Counted from the first letter of the stretch, positions 16,958 to 25,003 are shown. The stretch: DNA of 26,309 bases from Sporomusaceae bacterium (GCA_022839045.1 JALHDI010000031.1:1-26309); one strand, 5' to 3'. Notes: a model not told the origin generated them from the letters alone. Translations and numbers: made by a program.

Positions 16958-18418
16958 TTAATACGTCGGATTGACGTCAAAATTGATATGTTTTATTTCG
17001 GTAAACTCCAGGAGACCCTCAATCCCCCGGGTTCTGCCGATTCCGCTCGCCTTGCAGCCGCCGAATTCGGTCTGATTGTAAAGTTTGAAATAAGTATTTA
17101 CCCAAACAGTACCTGCCTTGACTTCTTTCGCCACCCGGATCGCCCTGTTTACATCCTTGGTCCATACAGCCGCCGCCAGGCCGAATCTGGTTCCATTGGC
17201 AATTTCCACCGCTTCCGCTTCTGTGCGGAATTTCTGCACCACCAAGACAGGCCCGAAAATCTCTTCCTGCACGAGGCGCGAGTTGTTATCCAGCTCCGTA
17301 AATATCGTGGGGGCAACGAAAAACCCTTCATCATACCCTTCGCCGGTCAGGCGATAACCGCCGGTAACCACTTTCCCCTCTTTCTTTCCCGTCTCGATGT
17401 ACCCCATCACCAAATCGAGCTGGCTTTTCGAAACCAACGGCCCCAAATTGCAGCTCTCGTCCAGGCCGTTGCCGATTTTCAATTTTTCCGTCGCCGCCTT
17501 CATCCTGCCGACGACTTCGTCAAATATACTGTCCTCGACAACCAGCCGCGTGCCGGCCATGCATACCTGGCCGCTGGTGAGAAACGCCGCTTTCATCGCC
17601 GCGGGAATAGCCTTGTCCAAGTCGGCATCGGCAAACAATACATTAGGGGACTTGCCGCCAAGCTCCAATACAACCTTTTTGACGCTCCGCGCCGCCAATT
17701 CCGCTATTCTTTGACCGGTTCCGCTGTCGCCCGTAAAACTTATCATATTCACCTTTTCGCTTTGGGCGACAACTTCCCCGATCAATTGTCCCGGCCCGGT
17801 AACCACATTCACTATTCCCTTGGGGATTGCGGCAATTTCCGCCAGAGCCCCTATCACCTCCATCGAAATGGCGGCGGTAATGCTCGCAGGCTTTACAACC
17901 ACCGCGTTGCCGGCGGCTAAAGCGGGAACCATCTCACGAAGCATCAGCTGCACCGGCCAGTTCCACGGCGTTATGATGCCGACGACGCCGACCGGCTCTC
18001 TGGCGATGACGGAAAAAGCATTTTCCGCCGGTTCGACGAACCGGCCAAACACATTCCTCGCCAAGCCGGCGGTATACTGCAGTATATCGACGCAGCTGTC
18101 CAGTTCGCCTCGGGCCTCATTGATCGTTTTGCCGTTGTTCATCGTATACAAGCGGGCCAACGCTTCTTTACGTTCGGCAAGCACCCCGGCGAACGCCAAC
18201 AGCGCTTTGGCACGCCGCCCCGAGTTCTTGCGCCAGTCGCTGCTGGCAAAAGCCTGATTAGCCGCGGCAATGGCATTTTGCATATCTTCCTCGTTCGACT
18301 GCTGTACATGGGCGACTATCTGCTGATTAGCCGGGTTGATTACGGCAAACGTTTTTCCCGTGCCGGACTGGACCCATTCGCCGTTAACAAAATTCAGGTA
18401 GGTTTTGGGTGTTGTCAT
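16958..18418 (-). CDS. NAD(P)-dependent aldehyde dehydrogenase
   Basis: 486 residues, the normal length for the superfamily. It oxidises an aldehyde to its acid. Catalytic Cys286 (SGQVCMAGT), general base Glu252 (VLELGGKSPN) and the oxyanion Asn153 (TPWNWP) are all present, with FTGDSGTG in the nucleotide-binding region and EEIFGPV near the end. ATG at 18418 has AGGAGGT 8 nt upstream. Earlier in-frame ATGs lack a site. It is transcribed divergently from a LysR regulator across an AT-rich operator region, so that regulator probably controls it. Codon use here is more AT-tolerant than in the flanking genes. The substrate cannot be named from the sequence. Betaine-aldehyde or phenylacetaldehyde-type enzymes share this overall look. 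Confidence 0.94.
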   Translation of the reverse strand: MTTPKTYLNFVNGEWVQSGTGKTFAVINPANQQIVAHVQQSNEEDMQNAIAAANQAFASSDWRKNSGRRAKALLAFAGVLAERKEALARLYTMNNGKTINEARGELDSCVDILQYTAGLARNVFGRFVEPAENAFSVIAREPVGVVGIITPWNWPVQLMLREMVPALAAGNAVVVKPASITAAISMEVIGALAEIAAIPKGIVNVVTGPGQLIGEVVAQSEKVNMISFTGDSGTGQRIAELAARSVKKVVLELGGKSPNVLFADADLDKAIPAAMKAAFLTSGQVCMAGTRLVVEDSIFDEVVGRMKAATEKLKIGNGLDESCNLGPLVSKSQLDLVMGYIETGKKEGKVVTGGYRLTGEGYDEGFFVAPTIFTELDNNSRLVQEEIFGPVLVVQKFRTEAEAVEIANGTRFGLAAAVWTKDVNRAIRVAKEVKAGTVWVNTYFKLYNQTEFGGCKASGIGRTRGIEGLLEFTEIKHINFDVNPTY

Positions 18419-18483
18419 CAATCTTACCTCCTTGCTCCTCATCAGAAATTTACGCAAAATTAAAACAACCTTGCTTAATATCC

Positions 18484-18539
18484 AGTATATATGTATACTT
18501 TATATTAATAAAACGAATATTCATAATACTAATTATGAA
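18484..18539. promoter_or_regulatory. Two palindromes in the divergent LysR / dehydrogenase intergenic region
   Basis: AGTATA - 4 nt - TATACT at 18484-18499 and TTCATAAT - 4 nt - ATTATGAA at 18520-18539 are both perfect, with centres 38 bp apart. Further TTCAT/ATGAA half sites overlap 18545-18552. The stretch is strikingly AT-rich. LysR-type regulators usually bind such dyads between their own gene and a divergent target, so these are good candidates for the binding sites. Confidence 0.55.
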
Positions 18540-18564
18540 ATAAATTCATGAACGGGGAATGAAC

Positions 18565-19452
18565 ATGTCGCTGTTCAAATACCGGGTATTTCTTACCGTC
18601 GTTGAATTGAAAAGCCTCACCAAGGCAGCGGAAACCCTCAACATAACCCAATCGGGAATTAGCCATTCGCTTGCCAGTCTGGAGTCCGAATTCGGCTTTT
18701 CCCTTCTTAAGAGGGACCGGTCGGGCATTCACCTGACAAGTAACGGCGAACGCATATTGGAATCCGTCCGGGAAATTCTGCAAGGCAACGAAAGGCTCCG
18801 CCAAGAGGTGGCCGCCATAAACGGATTCGAAACAGGCACGGTGAACATCGGGACTTTCACCAGCATATCTACCCAATGGCTACCGGGAATCATAAAGCAT
18901 TTCCAGTCCAAGCATCCCGCCATCGGCATCAGACTCTGCGAAGGTATTTACGATGACATCGCCCGCTGGCTTGCCGACGGCACCATCGACTTCGGCTTTA
19001 TGTCCCTGCTGACGGCCAAAGCCTTTGACTTCATCCCTCTGAAAAAGGACCGCATACTTTGTGTTTTGCCCGACGAGCACCCGTTGGGCGGGAAATCCGT
19101 CATTTCTTTCGATCAGATAAAAGACGAGGCGTTTATAATCCCCAAGTGGGGCAACGCCGACGATTTAAGACGGATATTATACGAAAACATTGCCACCCCG
19201 AAAATCAAATACGAAACGGCGGAAGGTCCCGCCATAATAGCAATGGTGCAGACCGGACTGGGTATAAGCATCCTGCCGGAGATGGTTCTATTGCGCAACC
19301 CGCAGAACGTCAGAGTCATTAAACTGGAAAAATCGTACCATCGTACAATCGGCATCGCCGCGCGGTCGCTGAAAAACATCTCTCCCGCCGCAGGCCATTT
19401 CATCGCTTGCGCAAAAACGTGGCTGGACAACCAGGGCCTGCTGGATTTTTAA
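18565..19452 (+). CDS. LysR-family transcriptional regulator
   Basis: 295 residues. The N-terminal winged helix-turn-helix (about residues 1-60, with FLTVVELKSLTKAAETLNI and TQSGISHSLASLE) is followed by a two-lobed substrate-binding domain (GTVNIGTFTSIS from about residue 89). This is the layout of LysR-type regulators that bind a small effector. The ATG at 18565 has GGGGA 6 nt upstream. Another ATG two codons earlier is directly on that site. It is divergent from the aldehyde dehydrogenase gene, its likely target. It converges with the HD-GYP gene, whose stop lies about 25 bp away. The effector is unknown. Confidence 0.94.
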   Translation: MSLFKYRVFLTVVELKSLTKAAETLNITQSGISHSLASLESEFGFSLLKRDRSGIHLTSNGERILESVREILQGNERLRQEVAAINGFETGTVNIGTFTSISTQWLPGIIKHFQSKHPAIGIRLCEGIYDDIARWLADGTIDFGFMSLLTAKAFDFIPLKKDRILCVLPDEHPLGGKSVISFDQIKDEAFIIPKWGNADDLRRILYENIATPKIKYETAEGPAIIAMVQTGLGISILPEMVLLRNPQNVRVIKLEKSYHRTIGIAARSLKNISPAAGHFIACAKTWLDNQGLLDF

Positions 19453-19469
19453 CGCCCCCGCCCGGCAAG

Positions 19470-19493
19470 AAGGAGACGCTAGCGCGTCTCCTT
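19470..19493. terminator. Hairpin overlapping the end of the HD-GYP gene
   Basis: A 10-bp perfect stem, AAGGAGACGC / GCGTCTCCTT, with loop TAGC sits between two convergent genes and includes the last codons and stop of the minus-strand one. No T-run follows on either side, so its terminator role is uncertain. Confidence 0.4.
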
Positions 19494-20564
19494 CCCCTTC
19501 CCCGCCCGGCCGTCCCGGACCAGATTCACGAACGCCTCGGCCACCGCCGGGTCGAACTGCCCGCCCTTCCCGGCCTCGATCACCGTCAGCGCGTCCGCCA
19601 CATCCCGCCGCCCGTGCGCCGACCGTCCCGACGTCATCGCGTCAAAGGCGTCGGCCACCGCCAGGATTCTCGCCCCGAACGGTATCTCCCCGCCCCGCAG
19701 GCCGACCGGATAGCCGCCGCCGTCGTACCGCTCGTGGTGGTGGCGAACGATACAAGCCTCTTCCCGGAAGATGTCGAAGCTGGCGAGAATATCGGCCCCC
19801 ACCGTTGCGTGGGCCTGAACCGCCCGGCGCTCTTCCGGCGTCAGCGGACCGTCCTTGTTGAGCACTTCCGCCGGGATGACGATTTTGCCGATATCATGCA
19901 GCAGGGCGGCCCTGGTAATCGTCTCCACCATCCGCGCGGGCAGCCCCAGCGCGGATGCCAGATCCTGGGCCAGGTTGCTCACCGCGTCCGAATGGCCGTT
20001 GTTGTAAGGATCTTTCATCTCGAACATATTCACGAGAATCTTGAGCATCCTGACATACTGTCCCTCCCGCGCGCCCGCCCGCCGCACGCAGTCGGTGATC
20101 TCGTACAGCAGCTCGGCCGTATGGCGGCCGGGTCCGCAGTCCGTCAGCGGGATAAGGCGCCGCTCCACCACCCGCGCCACCCCGCCCTGTACGGCATACT
20201 CCTCCACCATCACCGCCTCCTCCGCGGGGTGGCGCGCCTTTCCGGCCGCCAGTCCGGCGAGTTCGAGCAGTTCGTCGCTGCCGTACAGTTCCTCGGCTAC
20301 GCCCCCCCGGGCGATGACCAACGCGCACGGCATTCCCCGGACGGCTTGGCGGAACAACTCCAGGCGGTGAGTCGCGGCCGCCAGCCTTTGCTGCAAATAA
20401 ACGATGCCCGCGGCGATGGCGACAAAGGCTATCAGATGGGCGGCATACCCGGCCGGGCCGTATTCTTCCCACCGCACTAGCGCGACGAACAAATCATTCA
20501 CCCACACGGCGAACAACATGATGACGCCGATAGCCAAAGGCTTCTTCCAGGTGCAGTTGTTCAT
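19479..20564 (-). CDS. Membrane-bound HD-GYP domain protein (putative cyclic-di-GMP phosphodiesterase)
   Basis: 361 residues. Two N-terminal membrane segments (about 10-30 and 39-57) are followed by a PAS-like middle (about 65-155) and a C-terminal HD-GYP domain. The domain is intact: HDIGK (His223, Asp224), HHHERYDGGGYP with the GYP triplet at 284-286, and the later ILAVADAFDAMTS. Such proteins typically hydrolyse cyclic-di-GMP and so lower its level, here perhaps in response to a membrane or PAS-sensed signal. ATG at 20564 has GGGGA at 8 nt. A GTG two codons upstream is too close to it. It is divergent from a MarR gene. No effector gene is nearby. Confidence 0.92.
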   Translation of the reverse strand: MNNCTWKKPLAIGVIMLFAVWVNDLFVALVRWEEYGPAGYAAHLIAFVAIAAGIVYLQQRLAAATHRLELFRQAVRGMPCALVIARGGVAEELYGSDELLELAGLAAGKARHPAEEAVMVEEYAVQGGVARVVERRLIPLTDCGPGRHTAELLYEITDCVRRAGAREGQYVRMLKILVNMFEMKDPYNNGHSDAVSNLAQDLASALGLPARMVETITRAALLHDIGKIVIPAEVLNKDGPLTPEERRAVQAHATVGADILASFDIFREEACIVRHHHERYDGGGYPVGLRGGEIPFGARILAVADAFDAMTSGRSAHGRRDVADALTVIEAGKGGQFDPAVAEAFVNLVRDGRAGKGKETR

Positions 20565-20646
20565 GGCCACATCCCCTTATACCGTACTCGCTTTATATTT
20601 TATGTTTACTAGACGCCACTGGTGCGTGGCCTTCTGCATCTCGCTA

Positions 20647-20675
20647 TTGACAACAGACAGCCGCTGCCCTAGACT
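20647..20675 (+). promoter_or_regulatory. Probable promoter of the MarR gene
   Basis: A perfect TTGACA (20647-20652), a 17-bp spacer, then TAGACT (20670-20675), about 40 bp before the start codon. Confidence 0.6.
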
Positions 20676-20715
20676 AGAAAAGAACAGTACGCAAGCACAC
20701 TAACGGGGTGAAACT

Positions 20716-21141
20716 ATGCTCGATATTTTCGACAGCACGTGCGTCCTTCTGGCCAAGGCCGAGCAGAAGCACTACCTGTTCACCAAGAAGCTTCTCAACG
20801 AAAACAGCCTCGGCATAACTCCCGGCCAGATGATGCTCCTCTATACGCTTTTCAAGGGCGACGGCATCGCCATCACCGAACTCGGCAAGAAGATCTTCCT
20901 CGACAACTCCACCCTCACCGGCCTCATCGACCGCCTCGAAAAGCTCGAACTCGTCTACCGCGCCGCCACGCCGGAAGACCGCCGCTGCTACTGCATCTTC
21001 CTCACCGACAAGGCCCGCGCCCTCGAGGCGGAAATCGGCAAAACCATGTCCCATGTCGAAGAAACGATGACCGGCGGCTGCAGCCCCGAGGAAATCGCCG
21101 CCTTCCGTAAAGTACTCGAGCGCATCTTCGCCGCCCTGTAA
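20716..21141 (+). CDS. MarR-family transcriptional regulator
   Basis: 141 residues. The winged-helix core is visible: GITPGQMMLLYTLFKGDGIAITELGKKIFLDNSTLTGLIDRLEKL with the wing YRAATPEDRRCYCIFLTDKA, flanked by helices for dimerisation. MarR proteins bind DNA as dimers and are often released by small phenolic or other ligands. Repression of its own gene or a neighbour is common. GGGGTG lies 6 nt before the ATG, a good promoter precedes it and a strong terminator follows, so it is a single-gene unit. No obvious target adjoins it other than the divergent HD-GYP gene. Confidence 0.93.
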   Translation: MLDIFDSTCVLLAKAEQKHYLFTKKLLNENSLGITPGQMMLLYTLFKGDGIAITELGKKIFLDNSTLTGLIDRLEKLELVYRAATPEDRRCYCIFLTDKARALEAEIGKTMSHVEETMTGGCSPEEIAAFRKVLERIFAAL

Positions 21142-21151
21142 TCTGTCCTTT

Positions 21152-21184
21152 AAACCCCCCGGAAATAATCCCGGGGGTTTTTTG
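21152..21184 (+). terminator. Intrinsic terminator of the MarR gene
   Basis: A GC-rich stem, AAACCCCCCGG paired with CCGGGGGTTT, has an AT loop and is followed by a T-run, 10 bp after the stop. Confidence 0.9.
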
Positions 21185-21247
21185 TTCTTCAGCCAAAGCT
21201 TTTGCCTTAGGCGGGGAACGCAGGCGTCCCCCCAGCAGAATAAACAC

Positions 21248-21291
21248 AAAAACCTGCTAAGAAAGGTCAAGCGCTTTCTTAGCAGGTTTTT
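21248..21291. repeat. Hairpin repeat, copy 1 (upstream of the Trp-rich secreted protein gene)
   Basis: An 18-bp perfect stem, AAAAACCTGCTAAGAAAG / CTTTCTTAGCAGGTTTTT, with an 8-nt loop. A near-identical hairpin lies at 21708-21750 on the other side of the gene. The A/T-rich ends mean it could also terminate transcription in either direction. Confidence 0.85.
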
Positions 21292-21301
21292 GAGCCAAAA
21301 C

Positions 21302-21329
21302 TTGCCTTTTGTCGCAGTTTTGTCATAAT
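21302..21329 (+). promoter_or_regulatory. Candidate promoter of the Trp-rich secreted protein gene
   Basis: TTGCCT (21302-21307), a 16-bp spacer, then CATAAT (21324-21329), 45 bp before the start codon and just after hairpin copy 1. Moderate match. Confidence 0.35.
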
Positions 21330-21373
21330 AATGCAGTACTATGAAGACAAATACATAAAGGGAGTGGTTTTCC

Positions 21374-21694
21374 ATGAAGAAGCAGCTTGCTATCGTGGCC
21401 GTGGCCGTGGCCGCGACCTTCCTCCCCCTCTCCGCCTACGCCGCCCCCCCCCACCACGCCCCGCCCCGCCACAGCCAGGCGTGGAAAGACGACCACAACC
21501 GCAAGTGGAAAGAACACGAGAAGGAATGGCGGGAATACGACCGCCAGTGGAAGGCGCACCGCCACGATCGGCGTTGGCGCGAGGCGAAGGCCCGCGAATG
21601 GCACGAGTGGTACCAGTGGCGCCGCGACAATGACAGCGAGTTCCACTTCCGCATCGGGACGGACGATTTCGTGCTGGATATCGACAGGGATTAG
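21374..21694 (+). CDS. Small secreted protein rich in Trp, His, Arg and Lys
   Basis: 106 residues, not recognised as a named family. A signal peptide (residues 1-24, ends SAYAA) is followed by a Pro/His segment (PPHHAPPRH). A highly charged helical stretch follows with Trp at 37, 45, 52, 59, 68, 76, 79 and 82, close to heptad spacing. The end is a short beta-like tail (EFHFRIGTDDFVLDIDRD). The Trp stripe suggests an amphipathic or coiled helix outside the cell membrane that could bind surfaces, metal or peptidoglycan. This is inference from composition. AGGGAG lies about 9 nt before the ATG. The gene is bracketed by two near-identical hairpins. Confidence 0.8.
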   Translation: MKKQLAIVAVAVAATFLPLSAYAAPPHHAPPRHSQAWKDDHNRKWKEHEKEWREYDRQWKAHRHDRRWREAKAREWHEWYQWRRDNDSEFHFRIGTDDFVLDIDRD

Positions 21695-21707
21695 CGCAAG
21701 GGGGAGC

Positions 21708-21750
21708 AGAAACCTGCTAAGAAAAGTCAACGCTTTCTTAGCAGGTTTCT
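21708..21750. repeat. Hairpin repeat, copy 2 (downstream of the Trp-rich secreted protein gene)
   Basis: A 17-bp perfect stem, AGAAACCTGCTAAGAAA / TTTCTTAGCAGGTTTCT, with a 9-nt loop, 14 bp after the stop. The core equals copy 1. One outer A-T pair of copy 1 is G-C here, a compensated change. It may serve as the terminator of the gene. Confidence 0.85.
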
Positions 21751-21808
21751 GATGTCACAATCCAAAAGAGACCTCGCCGGACAAATTACTCCCTCATTGT
21801 AAAAGAAT

Positions 21809-21851
21809 AAGCGCAAATGTGTAACGCCCTTCGGCGTTTACATTTACGCTT
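21809..21851. terminator. Hairpin between convergent genes
   Basis: An imperfect 19-bp stem (AAGCGCAAATGTGTAACGCC against GGCGTTTACATTTACGCTT) with loop CTTC. Both sides are T-rich (TTTG on plus, TTATTCTTTT on minus). It could terminate the acyl-CoA dehydrogenase operon. A smaller CCGGGA / TCCCGG hairpin lies at 21873-21889. Confidence 0.5.
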
Positions 21852-21914
21852 TTGATAGTACCAAACAGACCACCGGGAGCATATCCCGGGAGTCTTCCAT
21901 AGCCTGTGATATCC

Positions 21915-23054
21915 TTACCGCAGGATGTTGCCGGCGATGACCATCCGCTGCGCCTGGTTGGTGCCCTCGTAGATCTGCGTGATCTTGGCGTCGCGCATCA
22001 TCCGTTCCACCGGGTACTCGCGGCTGAAGCCGTAGCCGCCGAACACCTGCACCGCGTCCGTCGTCACCGCCATCGCCGTATCCGAAGCGAACATCTTCGC
22101 CATCGCCGCCTCCTTGGCGTACGGCATATTGTTCGACCGCTTGAACGCCGCCTGGTAGGTCAGCAGCCGCGCCGCCTCGATCTTGGTCGCCATATCGGCC
22201 AGCATGAAGTTGACCGCCTGGAAGGTCGAAATCGGCTTACCGAACTGCACGCGCTGCTTCGAGTACTTGATCGCCTCGTCCAGCGCCCCCTGGGCGATGC
22301 CGGTCGCCTGTGCGGCCACGCCGATGCGGCCGCTGTCGAGAGCGCCCATGGCGATCTTGAAGCCGTCGCCCTCCTTGCCCAGCAGGTTGGCGGCCGGTAC
22401 GCGGCAGTTCTCGAAGATCAGCTCGCGCTGCACCGACGAGCGGATGCCCATCTTGACCTCCTTCTTGCCGAAGGTGAAGCCCGGGGTGCCCTTTTCGACG
22501 ATGAAGCAGCTCATCCCCTTGGGCCCGAGCGCCTTGTCGGTCGCGGCGAAGAACAGGTAGATCTCGGCCTCGCCGCCGTTGGTGTTGAATACCTTGGTGC
22601 CGTTGAGGATGTAGCTGTCGCCGTCCTTGACCGCCGTGCTCGAGCCGTTGGCCGCGTCGGTGCCGGCGTTGGGCTCGGTCAGGCCGAACGCCCCCAGCTT
22701 CTTGCCCTCGGCCAGCGGGCGCAGGAATTTCTGCTTCTGTTCCTCGGTGCCGTAAAGCAGGATCGGCCCGGAGCACAGCGACACGTGGACCGACATGCCG
22801 ATGCCGGTCGAAGCGCACACCCGCGCAATCTCCTCGACGGCGATGGCGTAGCTCACATAGTCGCTGCCGGCGCCGCCGTACTCCTCGGGATACGGCAGGC
22901 CGAGCAGGCCGAGCTCGCCCATCTGATCGAAAATGTCCCGCGGGAAAAGCTCCTTCTCGTCGCGTTCGGCCGCCGTCGGCGCCACCGATTTGGCCGCGAA
23001 CTCGCGCACCATCTTACGGATGTCTTCTTGTTCCGGGGTTAGGATAAAGTTCAT
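21915..23054 (-). CDS. Acyl-CoA dehydrogenase (short-chain / butyryl-CoA type)
   Basis: 379 residues, the usual length. This FAD enzyme interconverts a saturated acyl-CoA and its 2-enoyl-CoA, passing electrons to or from an electron-transfer flavoprotein. Three parts are visible: an N-terminal helical domain ([18 protein letters not shown]), a central beta domain ([13 protein letters not shown] and the FVFNTNGG-like [13 protein letters not shown]), and a C-terminal helical domain with catalytic base Glu363 in [12 protein letters not shown], the position used by short-chain and butyryl-CoA enzymes. GGGAGGA lies 8 nt before the ATG. It follows the dehydratase-like gene by 48 bp, so they are probably one operon, with etfBA just upstream. 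Chain length is inferred, not proven. Confidence 0.94.
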   Translation of the reverse strand: MNFILTPEQEDIRKMVREFAAKSVAPTAAERDEKELFPRDIFDQMGELGLLGLPYPEEYGGAGSDYVSYAIAVEEIARVCASTGIGMSVHVSLCSGPILLYGTEEQKQKFLRPLAEGKKLGAFGLTEPNAGTDAANGSSTAVKDGDSYILNGTKVFNTNGGEAEIYLFFAATDKALGPKGMSCFIVEKGTPGFTFGKKEVKMGIRSSVQRELIFENCRVPAANLLGKEGDGFKIAMGALDSGRIGVAAQATGIAQGALDEAIKYSKQRVQFGKPISTFQAVNFMLADMATKIEAARLLTYQAAFKRSNNMPYAKEAAMAKMFASDTAMAVTTDAVQVFGGYGFSREYPVERMMRDAKITQIYEGTNQAQRMVIAGNILR

Positions 23055-23102
23055 CGAATTTGTCCTCCCGTGTATTTGTTTTTTTATAATCGCCGACCCG
23101 GT

Positions 23103-24566
23103 TTATTTCTTCGCCGGGGCGGGGTCGGCCAGCTCTGCGGTGATGCCGGCGATGCGCCTGGCTTCCTTGGCGAACTTCTCCCACGGCTCCAGGGCGCGGA
23201 CCACCATGCGGGCCCCGTCGGGCGAGCCGCCGCCGTGCATGCAGCCCGGGATGCCGCCGCCCACCGTCAGCCACTCCACCAGCCTCGCGGCCCTGGCCCG
23301 CGTCTCGCCGTCCGCGCCGGCCGCCAGCGCCTTCAATATCTCGGCGCCGTAAACGGGCGATTGGCAGTCCTGATAAGACGGGAAACAGCCGGTCTCGGCT
23401 ATGCCGCCGCTGATGTCCTGGCAGATGACCTTCGTCTCGTACGGCAGCTTGGCGACCTGGGTCTTGTTGACATGGGCCAGCAGCATATCGGGTATCCACA
23501 GCCCCGAGGCGTGGCCCTTGCCGGCCAGCATCGCCCCCAGGCCCACCGAATAAGTTATCTCATTATTGATCGCCATCTGGTTGAGCTTATCCTGGAAGGC
23601 CTTCTGCGACAGCCCGTTCGCCCGGGCCATGTTGATCGCCGCCCCGCACATGATGTCGCCCTGGCCGGCCACGCAGGCGCCGATGGCCGCGCGGTAGACG
23701 GCGGTGAAATAGCCGATCGCCTTGCCGGTGTACTTGAACTCCCCGCACAGGAACACGCGGTCGTTGGGTACGAAAACGTCGTCAAAGAACAGGAACGCCT
23801 GGGTTATATTACCCGCTTTCGGCGCGTCCCAGCCCTCCTCCTCGTCGCGGGCGTCGCTCGGCCGGCGGGTCTCGACGATCGTCAGCCCCGCCACGTCGCG
23901 GGGCACCGCCACCGCCAGGCAGAAATCCTTGTCAGCCTCGCCGTAGCCGCCGCCGGCCATGGCCACGATCTCGTGGCAGGCCGCCACGCCGCAGATCTGG
24001 GCCTTGTAGCCGCGGATGACGATGCCGTCGGCGCGGATCTCCTTGACATGGAGGTTGGAATCCTTGTTGGGCTGCTCGGACGGCTTGAGGGCCCGGTTGC
24101 CCTTGGCGTCGGTGATCGCGCCCGCCAGCGCCAGGCCGTTGTCCTCGACATACTGGAAATAATTCTTGATCCGCTCGTGGTAGTTGGTCCCGAACTCCTT
24201 ATCCATCTCGTAGCTGACGGCCCACAGCACGTTGATCGCCGTCCAGCCGGCGCAGGTCGCCCCCTGGCAGGTACCCGTCCGCTGGTACTGGGCCCGCTTC
24301 ATCTTCGCATTGCCCAGCACCGCTTCCACGCTATTCATCAGCGTATTCCAGCGGTGGGCGGTCTCCCCGGTCAGGGCCGACTTGGTTGTGAAGACGGGGG
24401 CTCTCTCCGGATCGAACGCCGCGTCGTACGAATCCGCCACCGACTGGACGTGCAGCCGGGTGGCGGGATGGGTCGTCACGTCCGCGATCAGTTCCCCCCA
24501 CTTATACATATTGGGGCGCATCTTCTTCAGGGACTCCCGATACTGCTCGCCGTTCATCAAGGCCAT
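23103..24566 (-). CDS. 4-hydroxybutyryl-CoA dehydratase family flavoprotein with altered active site
   Basis: 487 residues. It belongs to the HpaB / 4-hydroxybutyryl-CoA dehydratase family. The opening (MALMNGEQYRESLKKM), FVPNDRVFLC, YEMDKEFGTNYH and MHGGGSP near the end align along the whole length with the Clostridium aminobutyricum enzyme, as I recall it. That enzyme binds its 4Fe-4S cluster through Cys99, Cys103, His292 and Cys299. Here the equivalents are Cys100, Cys105 (one residue longer spacing), Tyr291 and Cys298. Tyr296, Lys300 and Glu455 of the reference also appear replaced (Ile, Val, Gly). The fold is sure, the dehydratase reaction is not. The ATG at 24566 matches the family start. 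A GTG three codons upstream is also possible. Likely co-transcribed with the acyl-CoA dehydrogenase. Confidence 0.85.
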   Translation of the reverse strand: MALMNGEQYRESLKKMRPNMYKWGELIADVTTHPATRLHVQSVADSYDAAFDPERAPVFTTKSALTGETAHRWNTLMNSVEAVLGNAKMKRAQYQRTGTCQGATCAGWTAINVLWAVSYEMDKEFGTNYHERIKNYFQYVEDNGLALAGAITDAKGNRALKPSEQPNKDSNLHVKEIRADGIVIRGYKAQICGVAACHEIVAMAGGGYGEADKDFCLAVAVPRDVAGLTIVETRRPSDARDEEEGWDAPKAGNITQAFLFFDDVFVPNDRVFLCGEFKYTGKAIGYFTAVYRAAIGACVAGQGDIMCGAAINMARANGLSQKAFQDKLNQMAINNEITYSVGLGAMLAGKGHASGLWIPDMLLAHVNKTQVAKLPYETKVICQDISGGIAETGCFPSYQDCQSPVYGAEILKALAAGADGETRARAARLVEWLTVGGGIPGCMHGGGSPDGARMVVRALEPWEKFAKEARRIAGITAELADPAPAKK

Positions 24567-25003
24567 ATCCTTCACTCTCCCTAATAATAATTCTTCCGGC
24601 GCCGTTCCGCCGGTTGCCGCCTGTCAGCCGCCGTTCCGGGTCGCGATACCCGGTTAGGGTCCATGGCCGCGTCACGGCATGTTCGCTCATCCAGGAGCTT
24701 CGGGTTGGGTGAAATATGGGGTTGAAATCCTCGGGGCGAGAACGTCGCGTTCCGGGACCGCTCCGGCGCGATCCGGCCGGAACAGGCCCTGGCGTAATTC
24801 CCGGCACCGCTTGCCGTGCTTACGCCACGCAACCTAGCGTCACCAAGCTTATCGCAAACTAAAAACCCTTGCCCTTCGCCTCCTTCGCACGCCCGGCGGA
24901 CGCAAAATTAAGAATAATACGACAAATATGTCGCTATCCCCCCCGGGGTGGCGACAGGTCCGCGTGATCTACGGACCCGCCGCCGGGGTTGTTGGGCAAG
25001 GAC
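24567..25003 (-). other. Gene-free 437-bp gap upstream of the dehydratase-like operon
   Basis: No convincing coding frame is seen. Minus-strand hairpins occur at 24636-24653 (CCGGGT / ACCCGG) and 24791-24826 (GGCGTAA / TTACGCC enclosing CGGCA / TGCCG). A short palindrome CGACA-AATA-TGTCG lies at about 24920. The segment near 24850-24935 is AT-richer and is the most likely promoter zone, but no clear -35/-10 pair was found. No known riboswitch class was recognised. Confidence 0.5.
24947..24984 (-). terminator. Hairpin after etfA, possible terminator
   Basis: A stem of 6 bp (GGTCCG / CGGACC) continues after a 3-nt bulge with 7 more pairs (GGTGGCG / CGCCGCC). It lies about 20 bp beyond the etfA stop. 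There is no T-run, so an intrinsic terminator is only possible. Confidence 0.4.

Noticed and set aside
24502..24832. Short minus-strand frames in the gap upstream of the dehydratase-like gene
   Set aside because: Composition is Arg/Pro-rich without pattern, no ribosome binding site is seen, and they run into the real gene in another frame.
24567..24935. A sigma-54 promoter or a known riboswitch in the gap before the dehydratase-like operon
   Set aside because: The nearest GG/GC pair has the wrong spacing for sigma-54, and none of the riboswitch core sequences I know is present.
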